DNA of 5,142 nt from Paracoccaceae bacterium (GTDB lineage: Bacteria > Pseudomonadota > Alphaproteobacteria > Rhodobacterales > Rhodobacteraceae), in contig WFUK01000028.1 of the NCBI GenBank assembly GCA_015485015.1, positions 1 through 5,142 on the forward strand, given 5' to 3'. The notes below the pieces were generated by a model. It searched no databases, was not told where the DNA came from, and saw only the letters and a list, made by a program, of their open reading frames with translations. A program made the translations under genes and the position numbers. Every line of letters begins with the position of its first letter. The first letter of the stretch is position 1. This document shows positions 1 through 5,142 of this stretch, one piece after another.

Positions 1-493
1 GATTATGGAATCAAATGTAGTAACCGGCATTGCCTGCTCGCGCGACGAAGCCAAGATGACGCTGATTTCGGTGGCGGATCGCCCGGGTGTGGCGGCAGCG
101 ATCTTTACCCCGCTGGCAGCGGCCGGTATTATTGTCGATATGATCGTGCAAAACGTGGCCGAGGAAGGCCGCACGGATATGACCTTTTCCTGCCCGGTGG
201 GCGATGTCGCCAAGGCCGAAAAAGCGCTGGAAGACGCCAAGGCGCGCGGCGAATTCAATTATCGCGAGCTGCATAAGGACGAGGATGTCGCCAAGGTTTC
301 GATTGTCGGGGTGGGGATGCGTTCCCATGCCGGTGTGGCCCAGAAAATGTTCAAGAATTTGGCGGATGACGGGGTGAATATCAAGGTGATCACCACCTCC
401 GAAATCAAGGTTTCTGTGCTGGTGGACCGGAAATACATGGAACTCACCGTGCAATCATTGCATGATGCCTTTGATTTAGACCGCGCCCCCTAG
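1..493 (+). CDS. lysC: Aspartate kinase, C-terminal regulatory part (5' end outside window)
   Basis: Aspartate kinase phosphorylates L-aspartate with ATP in the cytoplasm, the first step to lysine, threonine, methionine and diaminopimelate. Only the C-terminal part (about 162 residues) is present; whole enzymes of this type are about 400 residues. The reading frame is open to the left edge, so the ATG at position 5 is taken as an internal Met of the linker, not a start. Two ACT domains are visible. The first (about residues 18-80 counted from that Met) contains ADRPGVAAAIF, VDMIVQN and TDMTFSCP. The second (about 95-160) contains VSIVGVGMRSHAGVA and VITTSEIKVSVLV. In the family these domains bind inhibitory lysine and/or threonine. 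The frame ends at TAG (491-493), 21 bases before ptsP, with no terminator-like hairpin between, so an operon is likely. The kinase domain is not visible, so the class and effector cannot be settled from this part; the family assignment itself is secure. Confidence 0.95.
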   Translation, partial: IMESNVVTGIACSRDEAKMTLISVADRPGVAAAIFTPLAAAGIIVDMIVQNVAEEGRTDMTFSCPVGDVAKAEKALEDAKARGEFNYRELHKDEDVAKVSIVGVGMRSHAGVAQKMFKNLADDGVNIKVITTSEIKVSVLVDRKYMELTVQSLHDAFDLDRAP

Positions 494-514
494 GCGCCCG
501 ACCCTTGAGGCCCC

Positions 515-2767
515 ATGGTTGAACGCACCGGAATTAATTCACAAACCTTGCTAAAGCGCTTGCGCGATGCGCTGGCGGAAGCTGGCGAAGGGCAGGCGCG
601 CCTCGATAGAATCACCTATCTGATCGCCTGTTCGATGGAGGCCGAGGTTTGCTCGATCTATCTGCGGCGCGATGATACCACGCTGGAACTATGCGCAACC
701 TATGGGCTGAAGCCCGAAGCGGTGCATGAAACCCGGCTGCGGGTCGGGCAAGGGCTGGTGGGGCTGGTGGCCGATAAGGCGGTGCCGGTGAACAAGGCCG
801 ATGCCCCCGCCGCGCGCGGTTTTCGCTATATGCCCGAAACCGGAGAGGAGGTTTATTCCTCCTTTGTCGGCGTGCCGATCCAGCGCCTGGGCGAGGTGCT
901 TGGGGTTTTGGTGGTGCAAAGCAAAGCGGCGCGCATCTATTCTGACGATGAAATTTATGGCTTGGAAGTGGTGGCGATGGTCATCGCCGAAATGACCGAG
1001 CTGGGGGCATTTACCGGTCCTGACAAAATGGCGATTGCGGCCCAGCATAAGCTGCCGTTTTTTGCCAAGGGCCTGCGCGGGCAAGAAGGCGTGGCCGAAG
1101 GGGTGGTGCTGTTGCACGAGCCTCATATCGTGATTGCCAATCCGGTGGCGGATGATCCGGAGGTCGAGGCCGCGCGCCTGCAAGAGGCGCTGGATAATCT
1201 GGTTGCCGAGATTGACGAATTGCTGAACAGAGGTTCGGCGATTGGGGAGCAGCGCGATGTAATGGTGGCTTATCGCTTGTTTGCGCAGGATAAAAGCTGG
1301 CGCCGGCGGATGTTTGAAACCGTTGAAAGCGGGCTGGCCGCCGAAGTGGCGGTGGAAAAAGAGCAAACCTCGACCCGAACCCGCATGGCGCGGGTGAAGG
1401 ACGCTTATATCCGCGAACGCTTGCATGATCTGGATGATCTGGCCAATCGGCTATTGCGGATTTTAACGGGGCGGGACGATGCCGAGGCCCGGGGCATTCC
1501 GGAAAACGCGATCCTCGTGGCGCGCAATATCGGTCCCGGCGAGCTGCTGGATTATGGCAAAAAGCTCAAAGGCGTGGTGCTGGAGGAAGGCTCGGTCGGC
1601 TCGCACGCCGCGATCGTGGCGCGCTCGCTGGCGATCCCTTTGGTGATCCATGCCAAGCGCATAACGCGCGAGGCTTTGAGTGGCGATGCAATCTTGGTAG
1701 ACGGCGAAACCGGTCTGGTGCATCTGCGCCCCGAAGATACCGTGGCCAAGGCTTTTCGCGAGAAAATCGCCATGCAGGCCGAGGCGCAAACCGCCTATGA
1801 AGGGCTGCGTGACAAGCCCGCAGAATCCCTTGACGGGGTGCAGATTGCCCTGCACATGAATGGCGGTTTGATGGTGGATCTGCCCAGTCTTGAGCCTTCG
1901 GGGGCCGAGGGGGTCGGGCTGTATCGCACCGAATTGCAATTTCTGCTGCGCTCGCGGGTGCCCCGGCGCGGAGAGCTGGTGAAGCTTTATAGCAAGGTGA
2001 TGGATGCGGCGGGCGAAAAGCCGGTGGTGTTTCGCACGCTGGATATCGGCTCGGATAAGGCGCTGCCCTATATGAAGCGGCTCGACGAGCCAAATCCGGC
2101 GCTGGGCTGGCGGGCAATCCGCATCGGGCTTGATCGTCCGGGCGTGATGCGAATGCAGCTTCAGGCGCTTATTCGCGCCGCAAACGGGCGGCGGCTGAAT
2201 GTTATGTTTCCGTTTATCGCGCAATTCGAGGAATTTCGCGAGGCGCGGCAGCGCTTGCTGGACGAGCTGGAAAAAGAGGCGCGCGCGGGGCATATCCTGC
2301 CGGCAAATGTGCGCATCGGGGCGATGCTGGAAACGCCAAGTCTGGCCTTTGCGCCGGATCAGTTTTTTCAACTGGCGGATTTTATCTCGATTGGCGGCAA
2401 CGATCTGAAGCAGTTTTTCTTTGCGGCGGATCGCGAAAACGAGCGGGTGCGCCAGCGCTATGACACGCTGAATGTCAGCTTTTTGTCGTTTATCGAGCAA
2501 ATATCCGACCGCTGTTTGCGGCTTTCGACCCCGCTTTCGTTTTGTGGCGAGGATGCGGGAAGGCCGGTGGAGGCGCTGGCTTTTGCCGCCATGGGCCTGC
2601 GCGCGCTTTCTATGCGCCCGGCCTCGGTGGGTCCGGTAAAGCGGCTGCTGCGCGCGGTGAATTTGGCAGAAGTGCGCGAGGTGATCAATGTGGCGCGGGC
2701 TTCGGGGGAGCAATCTGTGCGGCCGGCGCTAATGGATTGGCTGCGCGAAAACCGGATGCCGATATAG
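515..2767 (+). CDS. ptsP: PtsP, nitrogen-PTS enzyme I (GAF + PEP-protein phosphotransferase)
   Basis: EI-Ntr takes the phosphate of phosphoenolpyruvate onto a histidine and passes it to NPr (PtsO), which phosphorylates EIIA-Ntr (PtsN). This is a cytoplasmic regulatory relay, not sugar uptake. The protein has 750 residues, close to the E. coli form. Domains: GAF sensor (about 28-160), PEP-utiliser N-domain (about 192-320), phosphohistidine domain (about 330-407) with GSVGSHAAIVAR and active His364, and PEP-binding TIM barrel (about 430-720). Barrel residues are all present: Arg471, Arg507, Arg533, Glu606, Asn629, Asp630, Arg640 and Cys677 in SFCGEDAG. They match E. coli enzyme I positions, as I remember them, at a constant offset of 175, so the catalytic module is intact. 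In E. coli, Sinorhizobium and Caulobacter the GAF domain senses glutamine; that is inferred here. The start at 515 is preceded by GAGG (507-510) with a short 4-base spacer; the next in-frame Met (residue 41) would cut into the GAF domain. Probably cotranscribed with lysC. Confidence 0.97.
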   Translation: MVERTGINSQTLLKRLRDALAEAGEGQARLDRITYLIACSMEAEVCSIYLRRDDTTLELCATYGLKPEAVHETRLRVGQGLVGLVADKAVPVNKADAPAARGFRYMPETGEEVYSSFVGVPIQRLGEVLGVLVVQSKAARIYSDDEIYGLEVVAMVIAEMTELGAFTGPDKMAIAAQHKLPFFAKGLRGQEGVAEGVVLLHEPHIVIANPVADDPEVEAARLQEALDNLVAEIDELLNRGSAIGEQRDVMVAYRLFAQDKSWRRRMFETVESGLAAEVAVEKEQTSTRTRMARVKDAYIRERLHDLDDLANRLLRILTGRDDAEARGIPENAILVARNIGPGELLDYGKKLKGVVLEEGSVGSHAAIVARSLAIPLVIHAKRITREALSGDAILVDGETGLVHLRPEDTVAKAFREKIAMQAEAQTAYEGLRDKPAESLDGVQIALHMNGGLMVDLPSLEPSGAEGVGLYRTELQFLLRSRVPRRGELVKLYSKVMDAAGEKPVVFRTLDIGSDKALPYMKRLDEPNPALGWRAIRIGLDRPGVMRMQLQALIRAANGRRLNVMFPFIAQFEEFREARQRLLDELEKEARAGHILPANVRIGAMLETPSLAFAPDQFFQLADFISIGGNDLKQFFFAADRENERVRQRYDTLNVSFLSFIEQISDRCLRLSTPLSFCGEDAGRPVEALAFAAMGLRALSMRPASVGPVKRLLRAVNLAEVREVINVARASGEQSVRPALMDWLRENRMPI

Positions 2768-2772
2768 GCGGG

Positions 2773-3468
2773 CTATTTGGCGATAACGGCCCCGAATTGG
2801 CGGGTGCGGGCGTGATAGTTTTGTAGCGCCTTTTCAAACACTTCGGGCGAGAAATCCGGCCATGATTGCTCAAGAAATGCAAATTCTGAATAAGCGCTTT
2901 GCCAGGTCATAAAATTGGACAGCCGCATTTCACCAGCCGTGCGGATAATCAGATCGGGATCGTCCTGGGTTTTTGTATCCAGATGATCCGATATCGTTTG
3001 CTCGGTGATTTCCGCCGCTTCGATCTCGCCGCGTTTCACCTTGGCGGCAATGGATTTTGTGGCGCGAACCAGCTCGTCCCGGCCGCCATAATTGATCGCG
3101 ACATTCAGATTAAGGCCGGTGTTATTCTTCGTCAGCGAGCTTAGGTTTTCCATCAGGTCCAGAATGTCAGGGGCCAAAGGAGAGGGGTCACCCAAAAACC
3201 GCACACAGACATTTTTTTCGTGTAGCTCCACCAGATTATTGGATAGATAGCCGCGAAAAAGCTTCATCAGCCCTTCGACCTCATGCGCCGCGCGCTTCCA
3301 GTTCTCGGTGGAAAAAGCATAGAGCGTCAGCGTGTCCACCCCCAGCGGCGGGCAGGATTTTACGATGGTTTTGACCTGCTGCGCCCCGCGTTTATGCCCG
3401 ATCAGCCGCGCCAGCCCGCGCCGCGTGGCCCAGCGGCCATTGCCATCCATAATAATTCCGACGTGCAT
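2773..3468 (-). CDS. uppS: Isoprenyl transferase, undecaprenyl (cis-polyprenyl) diphosphate synthase family
   Basis: This cis-prenyltransferase condenses isopentenyl diphosphate units onto farnesyl diphosphate, giving the C55 lipid carrier for peptidoglycan and surface polysaccharides at the inner membrane. Numbering from the upstream ATG (3472-3474, 233 residues), the signatures are HVGIIMDGNGRWA with catalytic Asp10, FSTENWKR (Ser55, Asn58, Arg61), NYGGRDE (129-135), RTAGEMRLSNF (Arg178, Glu182, Arg184), SAYSEFAF (Glu197) and WPDF (205-208). All match residues essential in E. coli UppS. There is no signal peptide or membrane segment. The second ATG (3466-3468, 231 residues) is preferred because GAGGA (3479-3475 on this strand) lies 6 bases before it but abuts the first ATG directly. 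The gene is not beside cdsA, dxr or bamA, the usual alphaproteobacterial uppS neighbours, so it may be a second copy. RTAGE instead of the commoner RTGGE or RTSGE is a mild variant. It converges on ptsP with 5 bases between stops. Confidence 0.93.
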   Translation of the reverse strand: MHVGIIMDGNGRWATRRGLARLIGHKRGAQQVKTIVKSCPPLGVDTLTLYAFSTENWKRAAHEVEGLMKLFRGYLSNNLVELHEKNVCVRFLGDPSPLAPDILDLMENLSSLTKNNTGLNLNVAINYGGRDELVRATKSIAAKVKRGEIEAAEITEQTISDHLDTKTQDDPDLIIRTAGEMRLSNFMTWQSAYSEFAFLEQSWPDFSPEVFEKALQNYHARTRQFGAVIAK

Positions 3469-3474
3469 TTTCAT

Positions 3475-3479
3475 TCCTC
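3475..3479 (-). promoter_or_regulatory. Ribosome binding site that decides the uppS start
   Basis: Reading leftward the sequence is GAGGA, then ATGAAA, then ATG. The purine-rich element touches the first ATG with no spacer, which is too close, while it lies 6 bases from the second ATG, a normal Shine-Dalgarno distance. No other Shine-Dalgarno-like run is seen in the 15 bases further upstream. The second ATG is therefore the likelier start. The protein then begins MHVGIIMDGNGRW, two residues shorter, with the catalytic motif intact. Confidence 0.6.
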
Positions 3480-3630
3480 GAAGGGGCAGGCAAACGGGGC
3501 CTTTTATTGTTCATAAGGCAGGAGGGCGGCTTTGCATACAGGTTTTGGGTAAAAAACAGCTTAAAATATGCCGGTAAGCGATATGTTGCGCTCCGGTGGG
3601 GATTTCTTTCTCCCCTGTGGCAAAATGCGG

Positions 3631-3660
3631 TTTCCAATTGGCTGTGCGGGGCGTTATACC
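3631..3660 (+). promoter_or_regulatory. Possible sigma-70-type promoter of mrp
   Basis: TTTCCA (3631-3636) agrees with TTGACA at four of six positions. TATACC (3655-3660) agrees with TATAAT at four of six. The spacer is 18 bases. Transcription would start near 3667, leaving a leader of about 29 bases that contains the AAGGA ribosome binding site. The match is modest and rests on consensus alone. Alphaproteobacterial promoters are often poorly conserved at -10, so the true site may differ. Confidence 0.3.
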
Positions 3661-3695
3661 TGAGTAGAAATATCAAGTAAGCGAAGGAAAACCCC

Positions 3696-4772
3696 ATGAG
3701 CGTGAGCAAAGAGCAGGTATTGGCCGAGCTGGCCAAGGTGATCGATCCGGCAAGCGGCAAAGATATTGTAAGCGCGGATATCGCGCGGGCGGTAACCATT
3801 GAGGGCGATACCGTGCGCTTTGTGCTGGAGGTGGATGCTGCGCGCGGGGTGGCGATGGAACCGGTGCGGCTCGACGCGATCAAGGCGGTTGAAGCGCTTG
3901 AGGGCGTGGCCAAGGTTTCGGCCCTGATCACTGCGCATTCCGATAAAAAAGTGCCGGATCTGGGCACAGGGGGCGGCAAGCCCGCCGCGCCGGAAGGCCC
4001 GCAGCGCCTCCCCGGTGTGCGCCATATTATCGCCGTGGCTTCGGGCAAGGGCGGGGTGGGGAAATCTACCGTTTCGGCCAATCTTGCCGTGGCGATGGCG
4101 CAGATGGGCCTGAAGGTCGGCCTGCTGGATGCGGATATCTATGGCCCCTCGCAGCCCCGCATGATGGGCACCAATGCACGGCCAAAAGCGGTGGGCGAGC
4201 GCGGCATGGCACCGGTTGAAAAGCACGGGGTCAAGCTGATGTCTATGGGCCTGATGATGCGCGAAGACGAGGCGGTGGTTTGGCGCGGGCCGATGCTGAT
4301 GGGGGCGCTACAGCAGATGCTCAATCAGGTGGCATGGGGCGCGCTGGATGTGCTGGTGATCGATCTGCCGCCCGGCACCGGCGATGTGCAGCTTACGCTG
4401 AGCCAAAAAACCGCGGTTTCCGGTGCGGTTGTGGTTTCCACCCCGCAGGATATCGCGCTTCTGGACGCGCGCAAGGCTTTGGATATGTTCCGTAAAACCA
4501 GCGTTCCGGTGCTGGGCATTATCGAAAATATGTCTACGCATATTTGCTCGGAATGTGGCCATGAGGAGCATATTTTTGGCCATGGCGGCGCGATGGCCGA
4601 GGCTGAAAAGCTGAACCTGCCAATGCTGGGCGCGGTGCCGCTGGACATTAAAATCCGGCTGGCAGGGGATGGTGGTGCGCCCGTGGTGGCGGCAGATCCG
4701 GATAGCCCGCAGGCATTGGCATTCAAGGAGATTGCGAAAAACCTGATGGCGCACAAGGCTTTACAGGCGTAA
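3696..4772 (+). CDS. mrp: Mrp/ApbC-family iron-sulfur cluster carrier P-loop ATPase
   Basis: Mrp/ApbC (Nbp35-like) proteins are cytoplasmic homodimeric ATPases that bind a [4Fe-4S] cluster and pass it to apo-proteins. The product has 358 residues, a normal length. The N-terminal 75 or so residues form a MIP18/DUF59-type domain, followed by a short Gly/Pro-rich linker (about 87-105). The ATPase domain follows. It has a deviant Walker [10 protein letters not shown] (117-125, signature Lys118 and Lys123), switch region [16 protein letters not shown] (from 143, Asp145 and Asp147), Walker [13 protein letters not shown] (219-230, Asp223), and the cluster-binding CSEC pair Cys284 and Cys287 just after IENMS. 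Every key residue is present. The ATG at 3696 follows AAGGA by 7 bases. The gene is divergent from uppS, and its 3' end overlaps the opposing regulator gene by 12 bases. The family is certain; the particular client enzymes cannot be told from here. Confidence 0.96.
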   Translation: MSVSKEQVLAELAKVIDPASGKDIVSADIARAVTIEGDTVRFVLEVDAARGVAMEPVRLDAIKAVEALEGVAKVSALITAHSDKKVPDLGTGGGKPAAPEGPQRLPGVRHIIAVASGKGGVGKSTVSANLAVAMAQMGLKVGLLDADIYGPSQPRMMGTNARPKAVGERGMAPVEKHGVKLMSMGLMMREDEAVVWRGPMLMGALQQMLNQVAWGALDVLVIDLPPGTGDVQLTLSQKTAVSGAVVVSTPQDIALLDARKALDMFRKTSVPVLGIIENMSTHICSECGHEEHIFGHGGAMAEAEKLNLPMLGAVPLDIKIRLAGDGGAPVVAADPDSPQALAFKEIAKNLMAHKALQA

Positions 4773-5142
4773 GCCTTTGGTAAACAAATTGATAAGATAG
4801 GTTTTTGCGCTCAAAAACCTATCTTCATAGCCTTCATTCATCATGGCTTTGATCTGGGTGTCAAAATCGGAATAATGCTGCGTGGTCGCCCAGATCGAAA
4901 AAATAAGGTGATAGGGGTCAACAGGTGCCATTTTTCCGGCCTCGATCCAGCCTTGCAGCACCGCGATTTTCTGATCCATTAAGGTTTTTAGATGCCCGTT
5001 CAGGGTATTCCCGCCCCTTGGCGCTTCCTGAATGATTTCATTGGCAAAAAGCCGGCTTTCGCGCGGGAATTCTTCGGCCAGTTCGAGCTTGCGCTCGATA
5101 TAGGCGGTAATTTCGGTCACGGGATCGCCGCTTGGGTCGATC
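4761..5142 (-). CDS. RutR-like TetR-family regulator, C-terminal part (5' end outside window)
   Basis: About 126 residues of the C-terminal ligand-binding and dimerisation region are visible. The frame stays open to the right edge, so the GTG at 5118-5120 is an internal Val, not a start. Residues before it read IDPSGDP. The DNA-binding helix-turn-helix lies outside the window. Stretches such as [24 protein letters not shown] and [16 protein letters not shown] match the RutR/YcdC C-terminal family (TetR_C_3 type), as I remember it. E. coli RutR is about 212 residues, senses uracil or thymine, and controls pyrimidine degradation and related genes. That role is inferred, since no pyrimidine gene is in view and related TetR proteins with other ligands exist. 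The stop (4761-4763) lies inside the 3' end of mrp, a 12-base tail-to-tail overlap. Codons 4794-4825 form a perfect hairpin. Confidence is high for the TetR family and lower for true RutR function. Confidence 0.85.
   Translation of the reverse strand, partial: IDPSGDPVTEITAYIERKLELAEEFPRESRLFANEIIQEAPRGGNTLNGHLKTLMDQKIAVLQGWIEAGKMAPVDPYHLIFSIWATTQHYSDFDTQIKAMMNEGYEDRFLSAKTYLINLFTKGLRL
4794..4825. terminator. Perfect 14-bp inverted repeat, possible terminator of mrp
   Basis: The left arm AAGATAGGTTTTTG (4794-4807) and right arm CAAAAACCTATCTT (4812-4825) are exact reverse complements separated by the 4-base loop CGCT. It begins 21 bases after the mrp stop, the usual place for a terminator of mrp. 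The stem is A/T-rich (four G-C pairs), and no run of T follows it on the + strand, so it is not a classic Rho-independent terminator. On the - strand it lies inside the regulator's coding end, about 30 bases before that gene's stop, so terminating there would truncate the message. The structure is certain; its function is a guess. Confidence 0.45.

Larger units (their letters stand above)
3475..3695. other. Divergent intergenic region between uppS and mrp
   Basis: This 221-base non-coding stretch separates two divergent genes and must hold both promoters. It is visibly richer in A/T than the flanking genes, especially around 3541-3570 and 3660-3690. On the mrp side there is a weak promoter-like pair and a good ribosome binding site, AAGGA (3684-3688), 7 bases before the ATG. 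On the uppS side I see no clear -35/-10 pair. A short hairpin, GGGGA/TCCCC (3598-3602 and 3611-3615, 8-base T/C-rich loop), lies in the middle. I recognise no riboswitch, operator or small gene; short open frames reaching in from the uppS region look like chance. Confidence 0.6.

Noticed and set aside
5..7. ATG at position 5 as a real start of a separate small ACT-domain protein
   Set aside because: The frame is open to the left edge, and the residues match the linker of full aspartate kinases. Some bacteria do make an internal-start beta subunit, but no ribosome binding site can be judged with only four bases upstream.
752..769. Tandem GGGCTGGTG repeat
   Set aside because: Two copies encode the GLVGLV of the conserved GAF-domain motif, so this is ordinary coding sequence.
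689..1426. Second long minus-strand open frame (245 residues) opposite the ptsP GAF region
   Set aside because: It has the same His/Arg-rich shadow composition, no convincing ribosome binding site, and full overlap with a conserved gene.
1463..2713. Long open frame (416 residues) on the minus strand opposite ptsP
   Set aside because: It lies wholly within the clear ptsP coding region. Its translation is rich in His, Arg, Gln and Pro with no recognisable domain, typical of an antisense shadow in GC-rich DNA.
2758..2781. Weak dyad at the ptsP/uppS junction (ATAG, GCGGG loop, CTAT)
   Set aside because: Only four paired bases with mismatches outside them. The symmetry mostly reflects two facing TAG stop codons.
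3542..3557. GTTTT/AAAAC dyad in the intergenic region
   Set aside because: A 5-bp, mostly A/T stem that would be unstable and is expected by chance in A/T-rich DNA.
3392..4081. Minus-strand open frame (229 residues) spanning the divergent intergenic region
   Set aside because: It runs across the start regions of both mrp and uppS, and its sequence shows no family resemblance. The genes it overlaps have full motif support.

Overview
The window is an ordinary-looking chromosomal segment from an alphaproteobacterium, most likely of the order Rhodobacterales. That placement rests on remembered resemblance of the proteins (a lysC-ptsP tandem, a PtsP with an SIGGNDLKQF-type active-site loop, a RutR-like regulator) and on moderately GC-rich coding sequence with G/C-favouring third positions. 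It was not confirmed by any search. No mobile element, CRISPR array, rRNA, tRNA or phage gene is visible.

Layout. Positions 1-493 (+) carry the 3' end of an aspartate kinase gene (lysC), reduced here to its two regulatory ACT domains. After 21 bases comes ptsP (515-2767, +), the nitrogen-PTS enzyme I with an N-terminal GAF sensor; the two genes probably share a transcript. Facing it, with only 5 bases between the stop codons, is a cis-prenyltransferase gene of the uppS family (about 2773-3468, -). A 221-base divergent intergenic region (3475-3695) holds the start signals of uppS (leftward) and of the Mrp/ApbC iron-sulfur carrier gene (3696-4772, +). The mrp 3' end overlaps by 12 bases the 3' end of a leftward RutR-like TetR-family regulator gene, whose 5' part lies beyond the right edge (4761->5142, -).

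Working together. The genes are mostly housekeeping and do not form one pathway. LysC (aspartate-family amino acids, feedback-regulated) and PtsP (glutamine/2-oxoglutarate-responsive phosphorelay) both concern nitrogen and amino-acid status. UppS supplies the lipid carrier for cell-wall and polysaccharide synthesis, Mrp delivers Fe-S clusters, and the RutR-like protein is expected to sense pyrimidines.

I found no convincing undescribed system. The most striking unexplained structure is a perfect 14-bp inverted repeat with a 4-base loop at 4794-4825. It lies just downstream of mrp but inside the coding end of the opposing regulator gene. Secondary points are the two very tight tail-to-tail junctions, the choice of uppS start, and the possibility that this uppS is a second, stand-alone copy.
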